A stretch of 64,000 nt of DNA, taken from the NCBI RefSeq assembly GCF_011947265.1, contig NZ_JAATHD010000024.1:35541-99540 (forward strand), given 5' to 3'. Position 1 is the first letter of the stretch; each line of letters begins with the position of its first letter. This stretch comes from Paenibacillus sp. HB172176. GTDB lineage: Bacteria; Bacillota; Bacilli; Paenibacillales; Paenibacillaceae. Below the pieces are notes generated by a model. It saw only the letters and a list, made by a program, of their open reading frames with translations, ran no database searches and was not told the origin of the DNA. Shown here in pieces: positions 8,171 through 17,504 of this stretch. A program made the translations under genes and the position numbers.

Positions 8171-8611
8171 GTGAATGTTGAGCTTCTCAAGGACCTTATT
8201 CAACGCTATAAGTCCGCTACCTTCATTATCGAGCGCAGATTCATCTCCATATTCCGTGAGCATATGTCGGGAGAGATTACGGTCGATCAATACAAGACGC
8301 TTAGTTATTTGCGTAAGCACGGACCATGCACTTCGACAGAACTGGCGGATATGTTCTGCGTGGGCAAGAGCTCGATAACCGCCATCATTAATCGTCTCTC
8401 CGACAAGCAATTCATTGAGCGAATTCCGGAAACCAAGGATCGGCGGGTCATTCAGATCTCTCTTACGGATGAGGGAGCCGCTGTCTGCGAAGAGATGGAT
8501 GAGAAGCTGGGGGAAATACTGGGCGGCTATATGAATCAGTTCGAGGAGCAAGAAGCGCTGGCATTCATTGAAACCTTCGAGAGACTGGCCTCGGAGATGC
8601 AGAAGGCATAA
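8171..8611 (+). CDS. MarR-family transcriptional regulator
   Basis: 146 residues with the MarR winged-helix core. The recognition region reads LRKHGPCTSTELADMFCVGKS near residues 47-67, then SSITAIINRLSDKQFIERIPETKDRR covers recognition helix and wing. The GTG at 8171 follows GGAAGGAGGGG. The next gene (51 bases on) is an MMPL exporter, the same pairing as YdgG-YdgH in Bacillus, so this is probably the local repressor that releases on binding a toxic ligand. A strong inverted repeat lies over its own promoter. Confidence 0.85.
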   Translation: MNVELLKDLIQRYKSATFIIERRFISIFREHMSGEITVDQYKTLSYLRKHGPCTSTELADMFCVGKSSITAIINRLSDKQFIERIPETKDRRVIQISLTDEGAAVCEEMDEKLGEILGGYMNQFEEQEALAFIETFERLASEMQKA

Positions 8612-8661
8612 GACGATAAGAGTAGTGAAAATTATAGGGCAGAGAGAGGAATGGGAATGTA

Positions 8662-10902
8662 ATGAGAGTCGTTTTGAGAATGAAATGGTTAATGCTGGTC
8701 ATTTGGCTGGCCGGTGCTGTACTCCTGATGGTTAATGCGCCCGATATGGCTGAGCTGGTTCGCACGAAGGGACAAATCACGGTTCCTGACGGCTATTCCT
8801 CGGTAACGGCTGCACAGCTGGAGAAACAGATCGGAGCGAATTCGGGAGGGGGCGGACTCTCCACGATTCTGGTCTTTCACAAGGAAGGAGGGATGGGCGA
8901 CGCGGATATCGCGGAGGTGAAGGAAAGTCTTGGCCGTCTCCAGCAGGACAGCGAGGCGCTCGGCATTAAGTCGATTACGTCCCATTTCGCGGTGCCCGAC
9001 CTGACGGAACAGATGGTATCCGGGGACGGCAGCACCATTCTCGCGCTGTTGTCCGTCGATGCCGGAGATCGAGAGAAGTCCGAGCTTCGGGATGATCTTT
9101 ATGCGGAGCTTGAGGATGTGTCCATCGATCATTATTATACAGGCGACTGGCTTATATCGGAGGATGTCGTCGAGAGCTCGGAGGAAGGGCTTAAGAAAAC
9201 GGAGCTCATTACGGTCGGCTTTATTCTGATCATTCTCTTTATTGTGTTCCGGTCGCTTGCCGCGCCTTTTGTGCCGCTGCTCGCTGTCGGCTTCAGTTAT
9301 TTGATCTCCCAATCGATTGTTGCTTTTTTGGCGGATCAAGCTGATTTCCCCTTGTCGAATTTCACGCAGATCTTCATGGTGGCCGTTCTGTTCGGTATTG
9401 GCACCGACTATTGCATCCTGCTGATCAGCAGATACAAGGAGGAGCTGTCCCATGGCGCCTCGACGACGGATGCGATCGTAACCACCTATCGCACCGCGGG
9501 GCGGACCGTACTGTTCTCCGGCTTGGCCGTGTTCATCGGCTTCGCGTCGATCGGTTTCTCGACCTTCGTGTTATACCGCTCGGCGGTAGCGGTGGCGGTC
9601 GGAATCGTCGTGCTGCTGCTCGCCTTGTTCACGCTGGTGCCGTTCTTCCTGAGCGTGCTTGGCAAGGGCTTGTTCTGGCCGGCGAAGAAGGATTCGCTGG
9701 AGCATAAGCCCAATAAGCTGTGGGGAGCTGCGGGCAACTTCTCGCTCAAGCGGCCGTTGTGGGCCATTGTCGTCATTCTGATTATCATTGTACCGTTTCT
9801 GTCGGCGTACAAGGGTTCGCTGTCATTCAACTCGCTTGACGAGATTGGAGACAAATACAATTCGGTTAAGGGCTTCAATATAATCGCCGACAGCTTCGGT
9901 CCCGGTCAGACGCTTCCGACGAATGTAATCGTGAAGTCTGGAGAGGGATTGGCAACGCCGGAAGGTCTTGCATCGATCGAGAAAGCGACCGAAGCGCTCT
10001 TGAAGGTGCCGGGCGTTCAAGGCGTACGCAGCGCGTCGAGACCTACAGGCGTCGTGATGGAGCAATTCCTTGATGGGAACAAAGCCTACGCTGTTCCGCA
10101 GGAGGTCATTGACAGCGAGCAATTCCAGGCGACGCTGACCGCCTATATGTCGGAGGATCGGACCATTGCCAAGTTCGATGTTGTCTTCAGCAGCAATCCG
10201 TATGCGGAGGAAACGATGAACGAGATCGATTCGCTGGAGAAAGCGGCGAAGGCAGCTTTCGAAGGCGGGCCGGCGGGTTCGGTTGAGATCGCAATCGGCG
10301 GCGTTACGGCAACCAATCATGATCTCGATACGGTCTCCCAGAAGGATTATTCGCATACGGTCGTCTGGATGCTGATCGGAATTTCGCTCATTCTTATTGT
10401 TTTGTTCCGCTCCATCGTTATTCCGCTTTACGTCGTGCTTTCGCTTGTTATTACGTATTTCACTTCACTGGCAATAGCGGAGGTGATCTTCGTTCGAATC
10501 GTGGGCATTACGGGCATCAGCTGGTCGGTGCCGTTCTTCGGCTTCGTACTGCTTATGGCGCTCGGCGTCGATTACAGTATCTTCCTGATGGATCGCTTCA
10601 AGGAATATAGAGAACTGGAGCCTAAGGCGGCGATTCTGAAATCGATGAAAAACATGGGCGCGGTCATTATGTCCGCCGCCGTTATTCTGGGCGGCACCTT
10701 CGCGGCCATGATGCCGGCGGGCGTCATGTCGCTGCTTCAGATCGCGACCGTCGTGCTCTGCGGGCTCGCTCTTTATTCATTGGTTATGCTTCCGTTGTTC
10801 ATACCGGTCATGGTCCGCCTGTTCGGCAGAGCGAATTGGTGGCCGTTCATGAGGAAGAGCGCCGGGGAAGCTCGTTCGTCGTCTTCTATGGGAAGCGAAT
10901 AA
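8662..10902 (+). CDS. MMPL/RND-family membrane exporter (YdgH/YdfJ type)
   Basis: 746 residues arranged as two repeats. Each has one N-terminal helix, a soluble extracytoplasmic domain and a block of about five helices. Blocks lie near 180-350 and 560-730. Typical MMPL motifs are present: GIGTDYCILLISRYKEE and the matching ALGVDYSIFLMDRFKEY, with the acidic residue and tyrosine used for proton coupling. Start ATG 8662 with GAGAGGA upstream. It shares a transcript with the MarR regulator. Likely exports hydrophobic or lipid-like compounds using proton motive force; the substrate cannot be read from sequence. Confidence 0.85.
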   Translation: MRVVLRMKWLMLVIWLAGAVLLMVNAPDMAELVRTKGQITVPDGYSSVTAAQLEKQIGANSGGGGLSTILVFHKEGGMGDADIAEVKESLGRLQQDSEALGIKSITSHFAVPDLTEQMVSGDGSTILALLSVDAGDREKSELRDDLYAELEDVSIDHYYTGDWLISEDVVESSEEGLKKTELITVGFILIILFIVFRSLAAPFVPLLAVGFSYLISQSIVAFLADQADFPLSNFTQIFMVAVLFGIGTDYCILLISRYKEELSHGASTTDAIVTTYRTAGRTVLFSGLAVFIGFASIGFSTFVLYRSAVAVAVGIVVLLLALFTLVPFFLSVLGKGLFWPAKKDSLEHKPNKLWGAAGNFSLKRPLWAIVVILIIIVPFLSAYKGSLSFNSLDEIGDKYNSVKGFNIIADSFGPGQTLPTNVIVKSGEGLATPEGLASIEKATEALLKVPGVQGVRSASRPTGVVMEQFLDGNKAYAVPQEVIDSEQFQATLTAYMSEDRTIAKFDVVFSSNPYAEETMNEIDSLEKAAKAAFEGGPAGSVEIAIGGVTATNHDLDTVSQKDYSHTVVWMLIGISLILIVLFRSIVIPLYVVLSLVITYFTSLAIAEVIFVRIVGITGISWSVPFFGFVLLMALGVDYSIFLMDRFKEYRELEPKAAILKSMKNMGAVIMSAAVILGGTFAAMMPAGVMSLLQIATVVLCGLALYSLVMLPLFIPVMVRLFGRANWWPFMRKSAGEARSSSSMGSE

Positions 10903-10906
10903 GCCT

Positions 10907-12001
10907 ATGACGAAGAGGATGATGATCGTCTTTACCGGAGGAACGATAGGCAGCAAGCTTGCGGGGGCGGACATTAACGTGAGCGGCGCAGGCTCTTATA
11001 GCTTGCTGGAGCAGTACACGAAGCAGCCCGTCGCGCGCAAGGATCTGGCGTTCGACACGATTCAACCGCTCAATCTGCTAAGCGAGAACATGACAACGGC
11101 GGACTTGGTCACGCTGGCAAGCGCTATTCGGGGCGTTGATCCCGGCGCATATCAAGGCATCGTTGTTACGCACGGATCGGATACGCTTGCTTACACGGCT
11201 GCAATGATGAGTTATCTTTTCTCGGACGTGAAGATTCCGATTGTGTTCACCTGCAGCAACTATCCGCTTGAAGACGAGCGAAGCAACGGACTGCGTAATT
11301 TTACGAGCGCTATTGATTTCATCGAGGAAGCGGCGCTGCCGGGCGTGTTCGCCGTTTATGAGAACGGAGAGGGAGACAGCGTCGTATACTTGGGCACGCG
11401 GCTGCGGCAATGCGAGGCGTTCACGGATCAATTCAGAGGCGTCGGCGACATTGCCTACGGGAGAATGGAGGGCGGCTCGTTCCTGTGGGAGCGTGACCGC
11501 CGCAATCCATGGCCGCAAGAGCTGCTTCAGGCTTCGGAGACCGCGTTGGAATGGGAGCCTGACAAGCTGCAGTTGGAGAGCGGGGTCGTGTACATCCGCC
11601 CTTACCCCGGACTCGATTATTCACTTTATAATTGGGGGGAGAGCGGGCGTCCGAAGGTCATCTTGCATGATCTCCATCATTCCGGAACGGCTTGCGTTGC
11701 GGGCGATGAGCGGAATTCTTTGCTGATCTTTCTTGATCGCTGCCGAGAGCAGGGCATTGCGGTGTACCTATGTCCGATCAAGGACTTGTCAGACGCGCTC
11801 TACGATTCCTCCAGAAGATTGGTCGACGCAGGGGCGGTGTTTATCGAGAATATGTCGATGGAAGCGGCGCTGACGAAGCTGATGCTGGCGTACGGCATAT
11901 ATGAATCGCATGAGGACGCGAAGGCGTTCATGATGGAGAAAAACGTTTATTTCGAGCGGTTATGGGTATATGATAGGGTAGATAGTACGGAGGAGGAATG
12001 A
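10907..12001 (+). CDS. Asparaginase-family amidohydrolase
   Basis: 364 residues. The N-terminal active-site loop TGGTIGS (about 10-16) and the second motif HGSDTLAYTAAM (about 89-100) are the two asparaginase signatures, with Ser replacing the usual Thr in HGTDT. No signal peptide, so cytoplasmic: L-asparagine to aspartate and ammonia. It begins four bases after the exporter stop codon, using GGAAG inside that gene's end, and runs up to the peroxiredoxin start. Co-transcription with a MarR-controlled exporter is unusual, and the physiological link is not clear. The C-terminal half diverges from the well-known enzymes, so a related amidohydrolase is possible. Confidence 0.75.
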   Translation: MTKRMMIVFTGGTIGSKLAGADINVSGAGSYSLLEQYTKQPVARKDLAFDTIQPLNLLSENMTTADLVTLASAIRGVDPGAYQGIVVTHGSDTLAYTAAMMSYLFSDVKIPIVFTCSNYPLEDERSNGLRNFTSAIDFIEEAALPGVFAVYENGEGDSVVYLGTRLRQCEAFTDQFRGVGDIAYGRMEGGSFLWERDRRNPWPQELLQASETALEWEPDKLQLESGVVYIRPYPGLDYSLYNWGESGRPKVILHDLHHSGTACVAGDERNSLLIFLDRCREQGIAVYLCPIKDLSDALYDSSRRLVDAGAVFIENMSMEAALTKLMLAYGIYESHEDAKAFMMEKNVYFERLWVYDRVDSTEEE

Positions 12002-12003
12002 GC

Positions 12004-12471
12004 ATGAGTCAAAAGGAAACTGTAGAAGTAGGCAAGAAGGTTCCGAATTTTACATTGGAAGCGTCGAATGGCAAGAAGGCTTCGCTCTCAGACTATCTGG
12101 GCAAGAAGCTTGTCATTTATTTCTATCCGAAGGATATGACGCCGGGATGTACGGCCGAATCCTGCGATTTCCGCGATTTCAATGGCCAGTTCGGTCAGAA
12201 GAATACCGAGGTCATCGGCATCAGCCCGGATGATCTGGCCTCCCATGAGCAATTTATCGGCGAGCATAAGCTTCCGTTCCTGCTGCTTAGCGATACGGAT
12301 CACGAGGTATCCGAGCTGTTCGGCGTATGGAAGGAGCGTACCTGGGATGGGAAGACCTTCATGGGAATCGAACGGTCGACCTTCCTGCTTGATGAAGAGG
12401 GCAAACTCGCGAAGGAATGGCGCCAGGTGAGCGTGGACGGGCATGTGAAGGAAGTGCTGGCGGCTATCTGA
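12004..12471 (+). CDS. bcp: Thiol peroxidase of the Bcp/PrxQ peroxiredoxin family
   Basis: 155 residues with thioredoxin fold. The peroxidatic and resolving cysteines are in DMTPGCTAESCDFRD (Cys about 46 and 51), the five-residue spacing of two-cysteine PrxQ/Bcp enzymes. It reduces H2O2 and organic hydroperoxides in the cytoplasm. The ATG at 12004 is better than 11998: AGGAGG (11991-11996) is seven bases from it and only one from the other. The upstream gene's stop overlaps the 11998 ATG, indicating coupled translation. A strong terminator follows. Confidence 0.88.
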   Translation: MSQKETVEVGKKVPNFTLEASNGKKASLSDYLGKKLVIYFYPKDMTPGCTAESCDFRDFNGQFGQKNTEVIGISPDDLASHEQFIGEHKLPFLLLSDTDHEVSELFGVWKERTWDGKTFMGIERSTFLLDEEGKLAKEWRQVSVDGHVKEVLAAI

Positions 12472-12513
12472 TGTCTGGGGGCAGACGCCGTCTCCATCTT
12501 CCAATGTAACACG

Positions 12514-12554
12514 AAAAAGCTCTCACCTTAATGTACTAAGGGAGAGCTTTTTTT
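12514..12554 (+). terminator. Intrinsic terminator after bcp
   Basis: AAAAAGCTCTC and GAGAGCTTTTTTT form the base of a hairpin, extended by CCTTA/TAAGG across a bulged A, followed by an eight-T stretch. It ends the marR-MMPL-asparaginase-bcp transcript. Confidence 0.85.
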
Positions 12555-12662
12555 GTGAATGGCGAGTCCGGGTAAGATAGGGGTTCTGTTTATGGTTGCG
12601 CACAGTCGCAGCGGACCGTAGGTGCGCTATTTCAGCAGAATGAGCTGTTTTTATGATTTATT

Positions 12663-12788
12663 GGACAGAGAGGACCTTATTTCCAAAAAAACAGTGTTTT
12701 ATTTTGATTTTTGAGGAAATAGAGCCTGCTGTGTCCGCCAAACCGAACAAACTTCGTATTTTCCAAAAATAGAGTCTCCTGTGTCCGC
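12663..12788. repeat. Three copies of a short interspersed repeat in a gene-free region
   Basis: Inside the 618-base gap between bcp and the LTA synthase gene lie three related 22-25-base units: 12663-12684 (GGACAGAGAGGAC then TTATTTCC), an inverted copy at 12715-12736 (GGAAATAGAGCCTG then CTGTGTCC) and a copy parallel to the second at 12762-12787. Copies one and two can fold on each other. I recognise nothing else in 12555-13089: no ORF with a ribosome-binding site and no clear promoter. Confidence 0.5.
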
Positions 12789-13089
12789 TTGAATTCTCCC
12801 GAATTGTTACGCGCCCCGCCGCGATACGACCTAAAGGATTTTATGCATTTATTTTTTATCAAAATAACAGGGAGAGTATCCTACATGGGCTTCCTGCATC
12901 TATTTAAGGCAAGTATAAATCGAATCCTCGAGATGTGGTTCATTTAACAGCAGTTTTCCATATAGCAGCTTGGAGATCCCGATTTTTAACGGATTTAACT
13001 ACGGGAAATACAGTTAAGAAGTCGTTACCGCTATATATCATGCATGGCGGTTTCCTATTCCCGCTGCTCTGCTACTCTTGCTGATTTTG

Positions 13090-14967
13090 CTACTTCTGCT
13101 CGTTCTTGCTCCAATCCGGCAGATGCTCGACATAGCTGTCCGACAGCTTCAGCAGTTGCAACGCCTGGTCGTATTCCTCGGCCGACGCCCCTTTGCCGGT
13201 GGAAATCTTGCCCGCGAGCGGATAATGCTTGCCGTCATCATAGCCACTGCCCGAGACGAACAATTCTTCGCTGCTTAAGAAGGAGCCCGTTGGCAAATAA
13301 TAGCGTTGCGGCAGCAAATTGTACGTCTGATTGAACAAATCCTGACCGAAATGGATTTGGTCGCCGACGGACACGCCCAGCAGGTTCGCGACCGTCGGCA
13401 GAATATCGACTTGGCCGCCCAACTGCTCATAGAGCCTGCCCGGCGATAGATCGCCCGGATTCACGACAACGAACGGAATGTTCATCATATCCTGGTTTGT
13501 ATATTCCCGACCATAGATTTCCGTCATCAGATCCTTCTCGTGCGAATTCAAGGAATAGATCGGCAGGCCGAGATGATCGCCGTACAGCACAATGACACTG
13601 TTGTCCCATATGCCGCGCGCCTTCAAATCCGCGACGAATTGTCCGAGCGCGTAGTCCGCGTAATTCTGCGCCGTAATATAATCGCCGACAAGCGTATGAT
13701 CGAACCGCTCTGGAAGGGCGATCATGTGCTTCTCTTGCGGAATGCTGTAGGGATGATGCGCCGACATGGAGATGATTTGCGTATAGAACGGCTCCTCCGC
13801 CGCTTCCATCTTGCTTAATTCCTCGGCGGTTTTCTTGTACAGAATTTCATCGGATGAACCGAAGAATACCGAATCCTCGTCTCCGAAGAAAGCTTTATCG
13901 TAATAACGGTCGAATCCGACGGCTTTGTACAGCTCTTCCCGATTCCAGAACTCGACGGAATTGGTATGGAAGGTCGCCGTATCGTAGCCGCTGGCCCTTA
14001 GAAGCTTCGGCAGACTCGGAAGCTCCTTGCCCGCATACATTTGCGTTGCGGCTCCATGGGCCGGAATATACATCGATGTATTCACGACATATTCCGCGTC
14101 GGAAGTGTTGCCTTGCCCAACTTGTTGGTAGAAATGATTAAAATAGCTGTTTTCCTTCACAAGCTGATTAAAGTTTGGCGTAATTTCCTGGCCGTCTATC
14201 TTCAGGTCGACGAGAAAGTTTTGCATCGATTCCATTTGAATGATAATCAGGTTTTTTCCTTTCGCCGATCCGAAAAGCGCCGGTTCCGCAGGAGGCTGTG
14301 TCTGCTTCAAGCTTTGAATTTTTTCCTGAGTAATCTCTTCTGCGGGAACGAGATCATCTTCTTTGCTAGCGAAGAAGGCATAAGCTTCGTAATTCAGAAT
14401 GCCCATTTGCTCGGCTTTCACGATTTCATTCATGCTTGCGCGGTTCGGCAGCACGTTGAACAGACAGAACGCGACAGACAGACTCAGCAGGCTGAGCACA
14501 AAGCGTTGATTCGCTTTGCGCGCGAACAACTGATTAATCTGATGAAGCTTCTTGCGCCGCACGATGAGCAAAGCGGCGATGACTACGACATCCGTATAGA
14601 TGAACAGATAATAAGGGGCGAGCAGGGAGAAGACGCTGCTCTTCACTTCGGTCACTTGATTTACCTGCGCCAATGCGAAATACGTGACAATTACGCCGTA
14701 GTACTTGTAATACATGATGACTGCAAATAGAATAGAAGTCATGAGCAAATTCGACAGCATATAGTAGAGAAGCTTTCGCTTGCTAGAGAGCCACTCGATC
14801 AGGCAGAATACGATGAGGACGAATGGAATTTCCTTCAGCAGGGTTGTCCAGGACGAGCCGTCTTCGAATACGACCGACCATGCCAGATAGCTCTTGAGAA
14901 GCATGATCAGCGAGAAGAACCATATCGGATGAACGCTCCATTCCTTCTTTGTTTCCAGCTTTGACAC
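13090..14967 (-). CDS. ltaS: Lipoteichoic acid synthase family protein
   Basis: 625 residues: five hydrophobic helices in 1-190, then an extracellular sulfatase-like catalytic domain. The metal and nucleophile motifs are visible: IIIQMESMQ near 245 and QGNTSDAEY with the catalytic Thr at about 288. HHPYSIP and a later YGDHLG add the conserved His and Asp. Members polymerise glycerol phosphate from phosphatidylglycerol onto a glycolipid anchor on the outer membrane face. The GTG at 14967 follows TAGGAGA. It is monocistronic and divergent from the vanY-like gene. Several paralogues exist in Firmicutes (LtaS, YfnI, YqgS, YvgJ) and I cannot say which one this is. Confidence 0.85.
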   Translation of the reverse strand: MSKLETKKEWSVHPIWFFSLIMLLKSYLAWSVVFEDGSSWTTLLKEIPFVLIVFCLIEWLSSKRKLLYYMLSNLLMTSILFAVIMYYKYYGVIVTYFALAQVNQVTEVKSSVFSLLAPYYLFIYTDVVVIAALLIVRRKKLHQINQLFARKANQRFVLSLLSLSVAFCLFNVLPNRASMNEIVKAEQMGILNYEAYAFFASKEDDLVPAEEITQEKIQSLKQTQPPAEPALFGSAKGKNLIIIQMESMQNFLVDLKIDGQEITPNFNQLVKENSYFNHFYQQVGQGNTSDAEYVVNTSMYIPAHGAATQMYAGKELPSLPKLLRASGYDTATFHTNSVEFWNREELYKAVGFDRYYDKAFFGDEDSVFFGSSDEILYKKTAEELSKMEAAEEPFYTQIISMSAHHPYSIPQEKHMIALPERFDHTLVGDYITAQNYADYALGQFVADLKARGIWDNSVIVLYGDHLGLPIYSLNSHEKDLMTEIYGREYTNQDMMNIPFVVVNPGDLSPGRLYEQLGGQVDILPTVANLLGVSVGDQIHFGQDLFNQTYNLLPQRYYLPTGSFLSSEELFVSGSGYDDGKHYPLAGKISTGKGASAEEYDQALQLLKLSDSYVEHLPDWSKNEQK

Positions 14968-15039
14968 TTGCGTTTCTCCTACCTTTCACAGCAGAAACGG
15001 GCTTCTTGGGGGAGCAGCCGCTTCGCTCTGGTTGAAATC

Positions 15040-15068
15040 TTAACATACTGTAAATGCCTTACTATTAT
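15040..15068 (+). promoter_or_regulatory. Promoter of the vanY-cls pair
   Basis: TTAACA (15040-15045), 17-base spacer, TATTAT (15063-15068), each five of six to consensus. It lies in the divergent region between the LTA synthase and carboxypeptidase genes. Confidence 0.6.
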
Positions 15069-15130
15069 GCTCCAATTACGGATCAAATGTCAAAAGGCAA
15101 TTGGGCCCTGAACGGACGGGAGGACTTGAA

Positions 15131-16051
15131 ATGAGGAAATTAAATGCACTGCTCTTAGCGCTGGTTTTATGCGTGGTCATAGCGGGCATCTACGGTTTTG
15201 CGAGGAAGGACGGATGGCTGTCCGATTCGAATGCGGAGACGACGAATACGCCTGCCCCGAGCCAGTCGACTGGTCAGCAGACAGCGGACGGAAACGCTGG
15301 GAGCAGCGAGACGCCGACGCCGACAGAGAGCGCGGCTGCTGCGCCGCCGGCATCGCCTTCGCCCAGCAGCACGCCGGAGCCGGAAGAATCGCCTTCGCCC
15401 GATCCGACAACCGCTGCATCCCAGGATCAATATTCGAACGGAGAGGATGGCGCTATCGCGGTCATCGCGCATCCTGCAAGCGTGACAGCGCTCGTTAATC
15501 CTTATAACAAGCTGCCCGATGACTATAAGCCGGACAATCTGGTTTATCCCGATGTCGCGTTCATCTTCAGCGAGAAGCTCGAGAAGCGAATGATGCGTCA
15601 AGAAGCGGCGGACGCCCTGGAGCAATTGTTCAGCGGCGCGGAAGAGGATGGCATCTATCTTGCCGGGGTGTCGGCTTATCGCTCCCATGCCACGCAGACC
15701 GCACTGTTCAATCGCTATGTGGAGCGCGACGGGTACGAGAAGGCGAGGACCTACAGCGCTCTGCCGGGAACGAGCGAGCATGAATCGGGACTGGCTATCG
15801 ACGTGACGAGCAGCGACGGCAAATGCGCCGCGGCGGATTGCTTCGGCGATACGAAGGAAGCGGCTTGGCTGAAGGAGCATGCGGGCGAATACGGCTTCAT
15901 TATCCGCTATCCCGATGGCAAGGATAAGATTACCGGCTATCAATACGAGCCGTGGCATATTCGATATGTAGGGACGGAGCTTTCCGGGGAGCTGGCCGCA
16001 AGCGGCAAGACGCTCGAAGAGTATTATGACGCAGTGCCCGTAAGCCGATGA
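15131..16051 (+). CDS. VanY-type D-alanyl-D-alanine carboxypeptidase, membrane anchored
   Basis: 306 residues. An N-terminal signal anchor (about 5-22) is followed by a Ser/Thr/Pro/Glu-rich linker of about 80 residues. The C-terminal zinc peptidase domain has SAYRS near 190, the metal motif SEHESGLAID near 222 and EPWHIRY near 286, the MEROPS M15B pattern. It would trim the terminal D-Ala from peptidoglycan stems outside the membrane. Start ATG 15131 with GGGAGGA eight bases upstream. Its stop overlaps the next gene by four bases (ATGA), so it is translationally coupled to a cardiolipin synthase. No vanHAX neighbours, so housekeeping wall maturation rather than vancomycin resistance. Confidence 0.85.
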   Translation: MRKLNALLLALVLCVVIAGIYGFARKDGWLSDSNAETTNTPAPSQSTGQQTADGNAGSSETPTPTESAAAAPPASPSPSSTPEPEESPSPDPTTAASQDQYSNGEDGAIAVIAHPASVTALVNPYNKLPDDYKPDNLVYPDVAFIFSEKLEKRMMRQEAADALEQLFSGAEEDGIYLAGVSAYRSHATQTALFNRYVERDGYEKARTYSALPGTSEHESGLAIDVTSSDGKCAAADCFGDTKEAAWLKEHAGEYGFIIRYPDGKDKITGYQYEPWHIRYVGTELSGELAASGKTLEEYYDAVPVSR

Positions 16052-17499
16052 TGATCACCTACCAGCATTTGTACCTGTTGATCATGCTGCTTAATATCTT
16101 TCTTGCCGCGACGATAATTTTTCTGGAACGGCGCAATGCGACCTCCACTTGGGCGTGGATCATGATTCTCTTCTTTATCCCGGTGCTCGGCTTCATTCTC
16201 TATCTCATTCTGGGACAGAAGATTCGCAAGCGTCAGCTCAACAAGATGCTTGGCGACAATCAGCGCATAATTGAAGAAAGGCTGGAACAGCAGAGACAGC
16301 AGCTGCTGTCTCCGGAGCTGCTGCCGGAGCTGAGCGAGCTTGCGAACTTCCGCGATTTGGCCTATTTGAATCTATCGACCAGCTACGCTTTGTATACGAA
16401 TGACAATGCGATCGACATCTTCACGGACGGCAATGACAAGTTCGACGCTTTGTTCGCCGATATCGAAGCGGCAGAGCATCATATTCATCTGGTGTATTAT
16501 ATTGTAAGGAACGACGAGCTTGGCAAGCGCCTGATTAAAGCGCTGACAGAGAAGGCGAAGCAGGGCGTCGAGGTGAGATTTCTCTACGATCATATCGGCA
16601 GCCTGAACTTGCCGCGACGCTTTTTTAAGGAATTTCGCGAAGCCGGGGGGAAAGAGACGGCGTTCTTCCGTTCACGCATTCCATTCCTGAATCTCAAGAT
16701 CAATTATCGCAACCACCGGAAGCTTGTCATCATTGACGGGAAGATCGGCTATATCGGGGGCTTCAATGTCGGGATGGAATATCTCGGCCTGAACAAGAAT
16801 TTCGGTTATTGGCGCGATACGCATCTGCGAGTGCAGGGAGGAGCCGTGCTGCAGATGCAGGCGCAGTTCTTCATGGACTGGAATCTGGTGTCGGCAACCA
16901 AGCTGGAGCTCTATGCGAAGTACTATCCCGTCCATCGGGAGCGCAAAGGGAATATCGGGATGCAGTTGGTGGGGAGCGGACCGGACACCGAATATTTGGA
17001 GATTGAGAACGCGTATATCAAAATGATCTATTCGGCGAAAGAGATGATCTGTCTGCAGACGCCTTATTTCGTGCCGGATGAAAGCCTGTTGTCCGCTCTG
17101 AGAGTGGCGGCATTGTCAGGGGTTCACGTGCGAATCATGCTGCCAAGCAAGCCCGATCATTTCTTCGTGTATTGGGCGACGCATTCGTACCTCGGGGATT
17201 TGCTTGCGGCGGGCGTGCAGATCTATCTGTACGAGCAGGGCTTCCTGCATGCAAAAACGCTGGTCGTGGACGGCAAGGCGGCATCGGTCGGTACGGCCAA
17301 TCTGGATATTCGCAGCTTCAGGCTGAATTTCGAGATGAACGCCTTTATCTTCCACGAGGAGACCGCGCTTCGGCTGAAGCGGATCTTCGAGCGGGATATC
17401 GCGAGCAGTCGCCAGTTGACAAGAGCCGACTATGCCGGACGTCCGTTGTTCAATCGCTTCAAAGAATCGATCTCGCGCTTGTTAAGCCCCATATTATAA
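16048..17499 (+). CDS. cls: Cardiolipin synthase (phospholipase D family)
   Basis: 483 residues. Two N-terminal helices (about 5-60) precede two phospholipase D HKD motifs: NHRKLVIIDGKIGYIGG near 223 and FLHAKTLVVDGKAASVG near 398. These are the catalytic His-Lys-Asp pairs that condense two phosphatidylglycerols into cardiolipin. Length matches ClsA-type enzymes. The ATG at 16048 overlaps the TGA of the carboxypeptidase gene (ATGA), with little ribosome-binding site of its own, so translation is probably re-initiation. A perfect hairpin follows at 17515-17549. Confidence 0.9.
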   Translation: MMITYQHLYLLIMLLNIFLAATIIFLERRNATSTWAWIMILFFIPVLGFILYLILGQKIRKRQLNKMLGDNQRIIEERLEQQRQQLLSPELLPELSELANFRDLAYLNLSTSYALYTNDNAIDIFTDGNDKFDALFADIEAAEHHIHLVYYIVRNDELGKRLIKALTEKAKQGVEVRFLYDHIGSLNLPRRFFKEFREAGGKETAFFRSRIPFLNLKINYRNHRKLVIIDGKIGYIGGFNVGMEYLGLNKNFGYWRDTHLRVQGGAVLQMQAQFFMDWNLVSATKLELYAKYYPVHRERKGNIGMQLVGSGPDTEYLEIENAYIKMIYSAKEMICLQTPYFVPDESLLSALRVAALSGVHVRIMLPSKPDHFFVYWATHSYLGDLLAAGVQIYLYEQGFLHAKTLVVDGKAASVGTANLDIRSFRLNFEMNAFIFHEETALRLKRIFERDIASSRQLTRADYAGRPLFNRFKESISRLLSPIL

Positions 17500-17504
17500 T
17501 CACT

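Noticed and set aside
15131..16051. Vancomycin-resistance cluster suggested by the VanY-like protein
   Set aside because: There are no vanHAX, vanRS or vanZ genes nearby. The gene is coupled to cardiolipin synthase, so a housekeeping role is more likely.
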